A DNA stretch of 43,281 bases from JAXMDS01 sp043777815 (lineage in GTDB: Bacteria; Pseudomonadota; Alphaproteobacteria; Rickettsiales; Rickettsiaceae). The stretch lies in assembly GCA_043777815.1 (NCBI GenBank), contig JAYWHH010000016.1, positions 1 to 43,281 of the forward strand, given 5' to 3'. Shown here piece after piece: positions 17,213 to 25,729 of the stretch. Position numbers and translations under genes: made by a program. How positions within the stretch are numbered: the stretch's first letter is position 1; each line of letters opens with the position of its first letter. The notes beneath the pieces are model-generated. The model saw only the letters and a program-made list of their open reading frames with translations, made no database searches and was not told the DNA's origin.

Positions 17213-18361
17213 ATGACGCAAGAAAACAAATCTAAGGTTCTAGATTCTACAAAGCAAAAATTTGTAATAAAAAAGGCTTTAAGTAGCAATATCACAAATG
17301 AATTTTTCAAAACTAAAAATCAAAATATTTCTATTAAAGATATAGAGATATTTTTAAATAATAATGCTGTAGATATAAAAACCATAGCAAATTTTTCTCA
17401 AAATATAAAAGTTTCTTTTCCTTTTTTAGAAAATCAGATTAGTAAGTTAGGCAGTTTGAAAACTATAGAAATGATACTTGAGAAAACAATCTCTCTCGAG
17501 CCTACTAATTACATATATAAAAATTTTTATGTAGAATTTAAAGAAGACGCAATGAAAGATATGCCATACAGAACCGGCGCTTTTTATATAGAATCTGAAA
17601 GATTAAAAGAATTATCTAATATTAACATATATCCAGAAAATGCTAATTTAAATATTGTATGTCGCTTTTTTACTACAACAACTTTAATATTCAAACAAGC
17701 TGCGTTTATTGAATTACAAATTAAATCAGGTTTACCTATTAACAATAAATCATTTGTAATAAAAATTACAGAACAAAATTTAACTCCATCTTTAAACTCA
17801 AAAGAATCAGGTTGTTTTTTACAAATACCAATATCTAAAGATACAAAAATTGAGTTGATATATTTAGAAAATGATGTTTTAAATATAAAAGAACTTGATT
17901 TTGATTATCATCAATTAAAAAACGAAGGCAAGTATTTATGCGCTTCAAAAATAAAAAAGAATTTTTTAGTTCAATTAACGGGATTTCAATCTGAGAAAGA
18001 CATCAATACACTTATACCAAAAAAAATAAAAAAAGAGCTAGAAAATATAGCCACTGAATCAATGGCTAAATATGAATTTCAAGCTTGTAAAAAATTCTCG
18101 ACAAAAGATAATAATTTTTCATCTAAAAGTTTTCTGATATCTGAAAATAAATTAAAAACACACAAAGAAAATAATTCTGATTCAGAGGATATCCATGAAG
18201 GTAAATCAATATACCCTAAAGCAAAAAACACAGCTGAAGAGAGTGCAAATGAACATGCTAGCGACATAATCAATACGAATACAAATGCGCAGGCTGGTGA
18301 AATGATAAATGATGAAGTGGTAGAAACTGGCAAAGCAATGGATCTAGATTCGCATATCTGA
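17213..18361 (+). CDS. Protein of unknown function between era and ffh
   Basis: I do not recognise this 382-residue protein. The frame extends to a GTG at 17189, but AAGGA lies 10 nt before the ATG at 17213, making that the better start. No signal peptide or membrane segment is seen. The first 300 residues are Lys/Asn/Ile-rich with a mixed alpha/beta look (for example NFYVEFKEDAMKDMPYRTG and LNIVCRFFTTTTLIFKQAAF). The C-terminal 80 residues are hydrophilic and acidic (NNSDSEDIHEG, AEESANEHASD), resembling the low-complexity tails and inserts in other genes here. It is followed 52 bp later by ffh in the same direction, so the two may share a transcript. A lineage-specific cytoplasmic protein or a secreted effector without a classical signal are both possible. 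Confidence 0.75.
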   Translation: MTQENKSKVLDSTKQKFVIKKALSSNITNEFFKTKNQNISIKDIEIFLNNNAVDIKTIANFSQNIKVSFPFLENQISKLGSLKTIEMILEKTISLEPTNYIYKNFYVEFKEDAMKDMPYRTGAFYIESERLKELSNINIYPENANLNIVCRFFTTTTLIFKQAAFIELQIKSGLPINNKSFVIKITEQNLTPSLNSKESGCFLQIPISKDTKIELIYLENDVLNIKELDFDYHQLKNEGKYLCASKIKKNFLVQLTGFQSEKDINTLIPKKIKKELENIATESMAKYEFQACKKFSTKDNNFSSKSFLISENKLKTHKENNSDSEDIHEGKSIYPKAKNTAEESANEHASDIINTNTNAQAGEMINDEVVETGKAMDLDSHI

Positions 18362-18412
18362 TTAGGATAGACTAAGCGATTAGATTAAAATAAAACTAAA
18401 AACACTAGACAT

Positions 18413-19732
18413 ATGTTTGACAAACTACGTGGTGGACTTAGTTCCGTCTTTGACAAATTCTTTTCATCTCAAATTACCGAAGAGCAATTTGAGTCAGCGA
18501 TGCGCGAACTTAAAGTTTCTTTATTGGAAGCCGATGTGCATTTGTCTACAATAAAAAAATTCATTAATAATATAAAAGAAAAAGCGATAGGAGAAAAAGT
18601 CTGGAAAGATTTTACAGCTAAAAAGATGATGACTAAGATAGTTCATGATGAATTGCTAAAGTTATTAGATTCTCCAAATATTCCATTAACTTTACAGAAC
18701 AAGAAAAATATTATACTAATGATAGGATTACAGGGAAGTGGCAAAACTTCTGCTACGGCTAAATTGGCAAATTATATAAAAAATCTGGACAGGAAGAATA
18801 ATTCAATTTTGTTAGCTTCTTTAGATACATATAGACCGGCAGCACAAATGCAGTTAGAAACTTTAGCTAATCAACTAGGCGTTGAAAGCTTAAAAATAAT
18901 ATCGGAGGAAAATCCTATTCAAATATGTAAACGCGCACTAAAAGAACCTCATAATATTATTATCTTAGATACTGCAGGTCGTCTTACAATTGATGAAGAA
19001 ATGATGGAGGAGTTGAAAACAATATATGATATATCTGCTCCAGATGAAACTTTGTTAGTTGTAGATGCCCTTATTGGACAGTCGGCTGTTAAAATGTCCA
19101 AATCTTTTGCAGAAAATATAAAAATTACTGGTCTAATTATGACTCGAATTGATTCCGATGCTAAAGGTGGAAGTGCAATTAGTGTAAAAGATGCGCTAAA
19201 TGTACCAATCAAATTTTTATGCCAAGGAGAAAAAGTTTCCGACATTGAAACTTTTAAGCCAGATAGAATAGTATCTAGAATTATGGATATGGGTGATATA
19301 TTAACCCTAGCTGAAAAAATGAAGTCTAATATAGATGAAAAAGATGCTGAAAAAATCTCTCAACGAATGATGAAAGGAAAATTTTCACTTGAAGATTACA
19401 TGATTTTAGTTAAATCGATTAGAAAATTTGGAGGTCTAGCTTCTATGTTGGGATTTTTACCAGGTATGAATAAATTAAAAGAAATGAGCTCTCATGTAAA
19501 TGATGATTCATTGAGCAGGCATATGATAATCATGCAATCCATGACTAAAAAAGAAAGAATGAATCCGAAAATATTAAATGGATCAAGAAGATTGAGAATA
19601 TCTAAGGGATCTGGTCATAAAGTAGAAGAGGTCAACATATTGTTGAAGCAATATTTTGATATGGAAAAAATGGTGAAACAACTTTTTGGAGATAATTCCA
19701 AGCTTTTGTCCATGATGAAGAATTTTATGTGA
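18413..19732 (+). CDS. ffh: Signal recognition particle GTPase Ffh (SRP54)
   Basis: Ffh binds 4.5S RNA and the signal sequences of nascent membrane proteins and docks with FtsY. The N domain covers residues 1-90. The G domain has P-loop GLQGSGKT (105-112), DTYRPAA (138-144), DTAGR (186-190) and TRIDSDAKGG (244-253). The Met-rich M domain follows, with LPGMNKLKEM, the RNA-contacting region SRRLRISKGSGH and a terminal Met-rich helix. At 439 residues it is close to the usual 450, and unlike several neighbours it carries no insertion. The usual neighbour rpsP is absent. A 4.5S RNA gene was not seen in the window. Confidence 0.98.
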   Translation: MFDKLRGGLSSVFDKFFSSQITEEQFESAMRELKVSLLEADVHLSTIKKFINNIKEKAIGEKVWKDFTAKKMMTKIVHDELLKLLDSPNIPLTLQNKKNIILMIGLQGSGKTSATAKLANYIKNLDRKNNSILLASLDTYRPAAQMQLETLANQLGVESLKIISEENPIQICKRALKEPHNIIILDTAGRLTIDEEMMEELKTIYDISAPDETLLVVDALIGQSAVKMSKSFAENIKITGLIMTRIDSDAKGGSAISVKDALNVPIKFLCQGEKVSDIETFKPDRIVSRIMDMGDILTLAEKMKSNIDEKDAEKISQRMMKGKFSLEDYMILVKSIRKFGGLASMLGFLPGMNKLKEMSSHVNDDSLSRHMIIMQSMTKKERMNPKILNGSRRLRISKGSGHKVEEVNILLKQYFDMEKMVKQLFGDNSKLLSMMKNFM

Positions 19733-19922
19733 AATTAGTATTAGTATTGAATACTCTAGCTTATTAATATCTAAAGTTGAATGAGTTAAGTCAATTTGAT
19801 ATATTGTCTTAATGAAAAAGTTTAAAAAATTTTTAAATTAAATATCATAAAACAATATTACAATTTTCATCAATAAATCATATATGAACTTCGAAATAGA
19901 TAGTGTTAGATTTAAATATAGA

Positions 19923-19940
19923 CACAAATTGTGCTATAAA
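19923..19940 (+). promoter_or_regulatory. 11-bp palindrome next to a -10-like box
   Basis: CACAA-A-TTGTG (19923-19933) is a perfect 11-bp inverted repeat. It lies 1 bp before TATAAA (19935-19940) and about 27 bp before the ATG of the metallo-hydrolase gene. It could be an operator overlapping a promoter spacer. No regulator is identified and no clear -35 is visible. Confidence 0.25.
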
Positions 19941-19966
19941 TGCAGTAAACTATATCAATTATTTTA

Positions 19967-21136
19967 ATGGGAATATTTAAAAATCTTAAAGATATCAAGT
20001 TACATACTTTCTTTAATGTAATCAAATGGAAACTTCTGTATCAATCCAAAACAAAAAAGACCTGGCCTGCTGAGAATCAATTAATTGATGATAATTTAGT
20101 TCCATTGCAATGCGTTACAAAAGGATTGCATGTCAGTTATGTTGGTCATGTTACTTTTTTAATACAAATAAATGGTTTCAATATTTTAACTGATCCAATG
20201 TGGTCAGAACGAGCAAGTCCTTTTAGTTGGATTGGGCCCAAGCGAATAAAGTCCCCTGGTGTTAAGATGGAGAATCTACCGCCAATTGATATAATCATCA
20301 TCAGTCATAATCATTATGATCACTTGGACATTCCAACATTAATTAAACTTCATAAATTATTTAAGCCAAAGATTATTGTTCCAATAGGCAACGCAAAAGT
20401 AATCAAAAAACATATAAAAGACGCTGATGTAATTGAATTAAATTGGTATGAGAATGTTAGCTTGAAATCAAAAAATAACAATATTGATGTTAATGATGAT
20501 TTGGATATTGTAGAAATTGCAAGCGATGATAGAATGTTGTCCGTACCAAATTTAGAAACTTCAAGTAATTTAGATTCAGGAATTGAAAATAACAATATGT
20601 TAACCGATGATAAGGATAAAAATATCAATTTCATCAAAGAATATACAGATATTAATTCCGACTCTAAGCACATTAAAAAAGATATAAATATTTATTTAGA
20701 GCCAGCTCAGCACTGGTCAGCTCGAACGCTGTGGGACAAAAATCACGCCCTTTGGGGAACTTTTATAATAGAATCAGAGCTTGATGGCATTAAACGTCAA
20801 ATTTGCTTTATAGGAGACTCTGGATATGATTCAGATATGTTTAAATCTATTGGCGACAAATATCCAAAGATATTTTTAAGTTTAATTCCAATTGGAGCTT
20901 ATTTGCCGAGATTTTTTATGCAGGATGTTCATATGGATCCCCATGAAGCAGTTCTGGCATTTAAAGATTTGAAGAGTGAATATGCAATTGGATCTCATTA
21001 TGATGTTTTTCCTTTAGCAGATGATTCTTATGGTCAAGCTTTAGATGACCTATCAACATCATTACAAAAATTAAATATTGATGAAGCTAAGTTTTTGACG
21101 TTAGAAGTTGGGCAACGAAAAATATGGTCTACATAA
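19967..21136 (+). CDS. MBL-fold metallo-hydrolase, NAPE-PLD-like, with an insertion
   Basis: The protein belongs to the metallo-beta-lactamase fold branch that includes N-acylphosphatidylethanolamine phospholipase D and UlaG-like enzymes. Signs are VGHVTFLIQINGFNILTDP, the zinc-binding HNHYDH (114-119), PAQHWSAR (H249), LWGTFII, GDSGYD and GSHYDVFPL near the C-terminus, matching the family order. The length is 389 residues. About 73 residues (168-240) between ELNWYENVSL and the PAQHW strand are an Asp/Asn/Ser-rich insertion without a clear tandem unit. It lies where the family normally has a short turn. The substrate cannot be told from sequence; lipid or phosphodiester hydrolysis is likely from family knowledge. 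It stands alone after ffh. Confidence 0.82.
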   Translation: MGIFKNLKDIKLHTFFNVIKWKLLYQSKTKKTWPAENQLIDDNLVPLQCVTKGLHVSYVGHVTFLIQINGFNILTDPMWSERASPFSWIGPKRIKSPGVKMENLPPIDIIIISHNHYDHLDIPTLIKLHKLFKPKIIVPIGNAKVIKKHIKDADVIELNWYENVSLKSKNNNIDVNDDLDIVEIASDDRMLSVPNLETSSNLDSGIENNNMLTDDKDKNINFIKEYTDINSDSKHIKKDINIYLEPAQHWSARTLWDKNHALWGTFIIESELDGIKRQICFIGDSGYDSDMFKSIGDKYPKIFLSLIPIGAYLPRFFMQDVHMDPHEAVLAFKDLKSEYAIGSHYDVFPLADDSYGQALDDLSTSLQKLNIDEAKFLTLEVGQRKIWST

Positions 21137-21161
21137 TATTTGACGTTATAATTTATAATAA

Positions 21162-21464
21162 ATTCTAAAAATTAACTTCAATCATAAAATTACTTCTGAT
21201 GATATTTATGAATACATAGTAAAAAACAATTTAACTATTGAAAAAGCAAAAGAATATATAATCCAACAATTTGAATCACAAAAACAGGCCAATTCTGTAA
21301 TAACTAAACTAGGATTTGAAATACCAATTAGCATAAAAGTTGGCTACAAAGTAAATAATAATTTTAATTTAGGTTTTAAAATGTTATTGTTCCCAATTGC
21401 ATCTATTACAGAGCCACTATTAAATGGCGTTGGAGTTGGAGCATCATTTGGAATTGAATTTTAA
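21162..21464 (+). pseudogene. 5'-truncated outer-membrane beta-barrel gene remnant
   Basis: An open frame of 100 codons follows an in-frame stop at 21159-21161 and has no ATG until residue 77. The N-terminal half is helical and charged (ITSDDIYEYIVKNN, EKAKEYIIQQFESQ). The C-terminal half alternates like membrane beta-strands (IPISIKVGYKV, FNLGFKMLLFPI) and ends GVGVGASFGIEF-stop, a Phe-terminal BAM-type signal like those of the two intact barrel proteins here. It reads as the last strands of a lost porin or surface antigen. Translation from an ATT start is an alternative. The rest of the 514-bp gap to gapR is AT-rich, and I see nothing else in it. Confidence 0.55.
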
Positions 21465-21650
21465 CAATTCAAAAATAGCAAAAGTTATGATTTTTAATAA
21501 AAAGTAAAGTTTTTTAAGATTTTTTGTTAAAAGTATATTACTTTAAGGTAGTATTTCAAGTAAATTTGTCAAGCGATGTATTTACAAAAACTGTACTTAC
21601 AAATTTATAAAAATGATGAATCAAATAGATAAATTATGGTAGTAATTTAT

Positions 21651-21911
21651 CTATAAGCTTTTCCAACCTTGATTTTTTAAAACATCTATATAAAGTTCAA
21701 ATGTTGCTGAATCCTCTTCTCTTTTTTCGCGATTACGATGATCTGAAGATAAAAATTTAATTATTTCTTTTAAAGCAGCAGTATTTAAATCATTTTTTTT
21801 AGCTTCTTCATATAATTCTTTCTCTTCCTTTTTTAATTCTTCTCTTTGACTTATGATGCTTTGGAGTGATCGTATTATTCTAGAAAGGACGTCAGGGTCT
21901 ACGTTTAGCAT
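21651..21911 (-). CDS. gapR: GapR family (DUF2312) DNA-binding protein
   Basis: GapR is an alphaproteobacterial nucleoid-associated protein that binds overtwisted AT-rich DNA ahead of replication and transcription and stimulates topoisomerases. The domain is clear: a first helix IIRSLQSIISQREELKKEEKELYEEAKKN, then the family phrase LNTAALKEIIKFLSSD, and a last helix FELYIDVLKNQGW. The frame opens at TTG 21926, but the ATG at 21911 is a likelier start (86 residues). The gene lies 27 bp downstream of the tRNA-Ala gene on the same strand with no obvious promoter of its own, so it is probably read from the tRNA promoter. Confidence 0.85.
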   Translation of the reverse strand: MLNVDPDVLSRIIRSLQSIISQREELKKEEKELYEEAKKNDLNTAALKEIIKFLSSDHRNREKREEDSATFELYIDVLKNQGWKSL

Positions 21912-21938
21912 AAGAAAACATTTCAATATGAATAAAGG

Positions 21939-22010
21939 TGGAGATGAAGGGAATTGAACCCCCGACCCTCTGCGTGCAAAGCAGATGCTCTACCACTGAG
22001 CTACATCCCC
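21939..22010 (-). tRNA. tRNA-Ala (anticodon TGC)
   Basis: A complete 72-nt cloverleaf is read on the minus strand: acceptor GGGGATG/CATCTCC, D arm GCTC-AGTGGTA-GAGC, anticodon arm TCTGC-TTTGCAC-GCAGA with TGC at 21978-21976, and a T arm with loop TTCAATT. The third acceptor pair is G-U, the main identity element of alanyl-tRNA synthetase. The discriminator is A. The next bases are CCT, so the CCA end is not fully encoded and must be added by nucleotidyltransferase. Confidence 0.98.
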
Positions 22011-22025
22011 CACTTTATAGTATTA

Positions 22026-22054
22026 ATTTTATCATACCCCTTTTCTAAAAGCAA
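22026..22054 (-). promoter_or_regulatory. Predicted promoter of tRNA-Ala (and probably gapR)
   Basis: On the minus strand, TTGCTT (22054-22049) and TAAAAT (22031-22026) are separated by exactly 17 bp, and TGA directly precedes the -10, giving an extended -10. The transcript would start near 22018, about 8-10 nt before the tRNA. Confidence 0.65.
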
Positions 22055-22201
22055 TACCATAAGCAACTGCTTTTGAATTAACAGCTGCATACTAAATAAG
22101 TTATGTCTCTATGATAATGAATTATTTAAATAACTTCATATGAGATTTGTTATAAAAATTCTTAATAACCTATTAGAATGAAGTAAAATACTTACAAATC
22201 T

Positions 22202-24313
22202 ATGGATGCAATTCAGATAAATGAGCCTTCAAAAAAAATTCTACTTAGTATAGATTTTGGAACTTCCAAGTCAGTAATTGGATACAGCAATCCTCAAGCG
22301 AATTTGCTAGAAAGTATTGTGCATGAAGAAAATTTCATAACGAATGATTTAAAATTTATGGAATTTCCAACAATCATTACTATTGATGAAAATAATTTCA
22401 TGACCCTTGATCAGCAAAATCAAATAAAACATTCTCTTATAAACATTAGATCTATAAAAAGAACACTTGGCCTTGCTAATTTAAAAAATACAAATCTGGA
22501 GTACTTTTTTGATTTTATGATACATGATAATGCCTTAGCATATAATACTAACAATCCAGAAATCTTTTTTAAGCTCAACGCCAATAAAATAATTTCAAAT
22601 TTGGATTTAGTAACTTTTATTTTTTCAGAATTTAAATCTAAACTCATTAAACAATTTTCAAAAAATATATCTGAAGATCTAATTGTTGCCAACAATTGTA
22701 AAAATTCAAATGAACTTGAGTCTAAATTTCAAAATGAACTTGAGTCTAAATTTCAAAATGAAACACAAGAAATTAATATCAGCCACAAAAAACAAATAAG
22801 CAGGCACAAGGAATTTGATTTTGAAGCAATCCTTACAGCCCCAGTATATTTTGATGAGCTAACCAAAGCACAATTAAGATTATGTGCTGAGAAAGCAGGA
22901 TTTAAAGTTATAAAAGTTATACCAGAGCCTGTAGCTGCAATATATGCTCATGATTTGAAAGACGGAATTTGCTTAGTGTTTGATCTGGGCGCTGGTACAT
23001 ACGACCTTTCATTAATTCAAATGAAAAATAATGTATATAGAGTTTTAGGCAATGATGGTAATAGATATATAGGCGGAGATGATATAGATATTTTGATTGC
23101 GAAATATTTAGTAAAAAAATATGGCACAAGATTAAATTATCATATTAGAAAAGTTACTTTAGAAGATTCAAAAGGTTTAGACAATTCGAAAGATTTAGAA
23201 GATTCAAAAGGTTTAGAAGATTTGGATAAGTCAGAAGATTCAAAAGGTTTAGCAGATTCAAAAGATTTAGACAATTTAAAAGATAAAAATCTAAAAAACT
23301 CAAATCAAGCCTTGATTTTACTAGGGAGAAAAATAAAAGAGTATATTTCTGATGAAAAAAAAGATTTTGTCCAATTTTATGACATTGCACTCGGGCCAAA
23401 TGAACCTTCTCTAATAATTGAAATAACAAAAACAGAATTCGATAACATTATTGAAAACTTTAAACATAGCTTAATAAATATTTTAAAAAATTTTTTAAAT
23501 CTCATGATTAAGACGCATGGTAGTCAAAAAAAGATAGATAGCATAGTTTTTGCAGGGCGAGCAAGTAAAATAGCAGGCATTACTGAGACTATAGAAAATC
23601 TAATACCAGATGCTTCAATATATACTTTAACAAATCCAGAAACCACAGTGTCATTGGGGGCCATAAAGCATGGATATTCTAAAATTAAACTTTTTCAAGT
23701 TGCGCCGCTATCTCTTGGAATAGAAATTATGGGAGGAATGGTAGGGAAGATTATCGAAAGAAATGCGCAACTACCAATTGTTATTAAAAAAACTTTTACC
23801 AATTATTCTGAACAACAAACTAAAGTAAGAATTAATATCCTTGAGGGGGAACGCGATTTAGTAGCATTTTGCAAATCTTTAGGAGTTTTTGAGATCGATA
23901 TACCTAAAGCTAAACCAGGCACTTTACGCATTGATATAAGTTTTAGTTTAGATATTGATGCAAACTTGCTCGTAACAGCTGAAGTTAACAACATAATGAA
24001 GCAATTATTTAGATACGAGCCGTTTAAAAATATTAATGTTATAAATGAAATTAAATCTTCAATTCAATATCATCATCAGGATACAGCAGCTAAGCATTTA
24101 GCTGAAGATACAATTAAGGCAAGATTATTAATATCTGATATCGAGAAATTGATGATGCTTAAAAATTTTATGCATTTAAAGAATAATAAAAGATTGCAAG
24201 ACTGCTTATTTGATCTAAAACAAGCTATAGAAGCTCAAAATTATGAAGATATTTTACGCAATATTAGTTTCATTAGTGGTATATTATCTGAGATAAAAAT
24301 GAATGAGCAATAG
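22202..24313 (+). CDS. hscA: Fe-S cluster assembly chaperone HscA (Hsp70 family), with two repeat insertions
   Basis: HscA, with its J-protein HscB, uses ATP to help IscU release Fe-S clusters. Nucleotide-binding motifs are LSIDFGTSKS (15-24) and DLGAGTYDLS (261-270; many homologues have GG and F where this has GA and Y), plus EPVAAIYAH. The substrate-binding domain has VAPLSLGIEIMGGMVGKII (about 500-518) and RNAQLPIVIKK. The protein has 703 residues against about 600-620. Two repeat blocks explain much of this: a perfect 8-residue duplication at 171-186 and a block of 6-residue repeats at 320-361, both in the ATPase domain. hscB, iscU and fdx are not adjacent. The intact domains argue for function. 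Confidence 0.93.
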   Translation: MDAIQINEPSKKILLSIDFGTSKSVIGYSNPQANLLESIVHEENFITNDLKFMEFPTIITIDENNFMTLDQQNQIKHSLINIRSIKRTLGLANLKNTNLEYFFDFMIHDNALAYNTNNPEIFFKLNANKIISNLDLVTFIFSEFKSKLIKQFSKNISEDLIVANNCKNSNELESKFQNELESKFQNETQEINISHKKQISRHKEFDFEAILTAPVYFDELTKAQLRLCAEKAGFKVIKVIPEPVAAIYAHDLKDGICLVFDLGAGTYDLSLIQMKNNVYRVLGNDGNRYIGGDDIDILIAKYLVKKYGTRLNYHIRKVTLEDSKGLDNSKDLEDSKGLEDLDKSEDSKGLADSKDLDNLKDKNLKNSNQALILLGRKIKEYISDEKKDFVQFYDIALGPNEPSLIIEITKTEFDNIIENFKHSLINILKNFLNLMIKTHGSQKKIDSIVFAGRASKIAGITETIENLIPDASIYTLTNPETTVSLGAIKHGYSKIKLFQVAPLSLGIEIMGGMVGKIIERNAQLPIVIKKTFTNYSEQQTKVRINILEGERDLVAFCKSLGVFEIDIPKAKPGTLRIDISFSLDIDANLLVTAEVNNIMKQLFRYEPFKNINVINEIKSSIQYHHQDTAAKHLAEDTIKARLLISDIEKLMMLKNFMHLKNNKRLQDCLFDLKQAIEAQNYEDILRNISFISGILSEIKMNEQ
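22712..22759 (+). repeat. Perfect 24-bp tandem duplication inside hscA
   Basis: Two identical units (22712-22735 and 22736-22759) encode ELESKFQN twice. Identity at every third base means the duplication is recent or is kept uniform. The 24-bp length matches the era unit, but the sequences are unrelated. Confidence 0.95.
23159..23284 (+). repeat. 18-bp in-frame repeat array inside hscA (about 7 copies)
   Basis: Units encode LEDSKG, LDNSKD, LEDSKG, LEDLDKSEDSKG, LADSKD and LDNLKD (residues 320-361). Two units are identical in DNA and the others differ by 1-4 bases. The stretch is charged and probably a disordered loop on the ATPase domain. Confidence 0.9.
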
Positions 24314-24408
24314 TATTTTCTCAATATGAAATTTTTTAATCTAAAAATGAATGCTGAATAATGAATAAAGCTTTAGCATTTTAAGCAAATATCATGTGCA
24401 AGAAACAT

Positions 24409-25704
24409 CTAGTTAGTATCTTCAGATATGATTTTGGCTTCAATTAACTTTATTTTATTGTTATATCTTTTTTTAATTGTAATCTTTAAATTTTCATTGA
24501 GATAAAAAACTTCATTTTGATCGGGAAGACGTTTTAAATGATGTATGATAAAGCCGCCAATTGTGTTCACGGACTTTTCAGACAAATTCCAATCTAAATC
24601 TCTATTGATATCTCTAATAGTAGTGCTACCATCAATTAGAAACAAATTTGAAGACTTTTTTATGATTTGTTGATGTTGGGTATGTAATAACCCTGTAATC
24701 TCTTCTACTATATCAAAGATAGTAACTAAGCCTTGTATATCTCCATATTCATCTAAAACAAATCCAATTTTGTGATTATTTTGTTTAAACTCTCGTAATT
24801 GAACGTTTAAGGTTACGCTAGATGGTATATAGTATGGCTCTTTTATGTATTTAGATACATTGGTGATAGTTTGTGCATTGTTAAATATATGCTTAATTAG
24901 TTGTTTTACGTCTAAAACACCAATAATATTATCCTTAGTGACCTTCCAGACCGGTAGATTGCTAAAATTACTATTAAGAGCTTTTTTAATTATTTCATTA
25001 ATTGGTAAATCAATATTGACACTAGTCATTTGACTGCGATGAATCATTATATCTACCACATGAATACTACTAAGGTCCAGCACTCCGTCTAACATATCTT
25101 TATCCTCTTTATATACATATCCTTCATGATGATGATAATGAATCATGCTTTTCATTTCATCTGCAGGAGAAACTTTTAATGTTAAATCTATTCTAAAAAT
25201 AAAGCAAAATATCTTTAAAGCAATGCTTAAAAGATAATTTAAGGGAGTAAATACCCACACCATATAATCTGCAAGCCAATAAGTACTCTCAACAACAAGT
25301 TCATTTTTAGCAACTGAAATAGCTTTTGGAATCACCTCTGCAAATGTGACAATCAAAATTGTCATAACCAAGCTAGCAATAATGGTACCTAAATTTGGAC
25401 CATATAATTCAATAAAGAAACTAGTGGCTATGATTGTGGTAATTGTATTAATGATGCTGTATAATATTAAAAAAGTACTTATAACAGTATCCTTATTTTT
25501 TATCAGACGATATATTTTTTTTGCTTTTTCTGACTCTGATATTTTATATACTCTAGCGATTGGATAAGCAGTAAATCCTGTTTCAATTGCTGAAAAGATA
25601 GCTGCTGCAAACAACAAGCAACAAATAAGCAGCACATTGAAAATTATGCTTCCTACCATGTATTTACTGATAAAATGTAAAAGACTAATTATATCATACT
25701 TCAT
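24409..25704 (-). CDS. CNNM/HlyC-CorC family membrane protein (DUF21 + CBS pair)
   Basis: Family members are linked to Mg2+ or Co2+ handling and are often annotated as hemolysins on weak grounds. The N-terminal DUF21/CNNM domain has about four hydrophobic segments (NVLLICCLLFAAAIFSAIE, a second near TFLILYSIIN, a third with IASLVMTILIVTFAEVIPKAI carrying the hallmark EVIPK, and a fourth near WVFTPLNYLLSIALKI). A CBS pair follows (IMIHRSQMTSVNID through IKEPYYIPSSVTLN and FVLDEYGDIQGLVTIFDIVEEI). The C-terminus is a CorC_HlyC domain (IDGSTTIRDINRDLDWNL, NTIGGFIIHHL). At 431 residues the length is normal. It is divergent from queE with only 25 bp between the start codons. Confidence 0.92.
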   Translation of the reverse strand: MKYDIISLLHFISKYMVGSIIFNVLLICCLLFAAAIFSAIETGFTAYPIARVYKISESEKAKKIYRLIKNKDTVISTFLILYSIINTITTIIATSFFIELYGPNLGTIIASLVMTILIVTFAEVIPKAISVAKNELVVESTYWLADYMVWVFTPLNYLLSIALKIFCFIFRIDLTLKVSPADEMKSMIHYHHHEGYVYKEDKDMLDGVLDLSSIHVVDIMIHRSQMTSVNIDLPINEIIKKALNSNFSNLPVWKVTKDNIIGVLDVKQLIKHIFNNAQTITNVSKYIKEPYYIPSSVTLNVQLREFKQNNHKIGFVLDEYGDIQGLVTIFDIVEEITGLLHTQHQQIIKKSSNLFLIDGSTTIRDINRDLDWNLSEKSVNTIGGFIIHHLKRLPDQNEVFYLNENLKITIKKRYNNKIKLIEAKIISEDTN

Positions 25705-25729
25705 AAATTAGAATGCTTTATAAATTAAA

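Noticed and set aside
23154..23429. Leu/Asn-rich 91-codon frame on the minus strand
   Set aside because: It is the shadow of the 18-bp array in hscA and has no ribosome site or family features.
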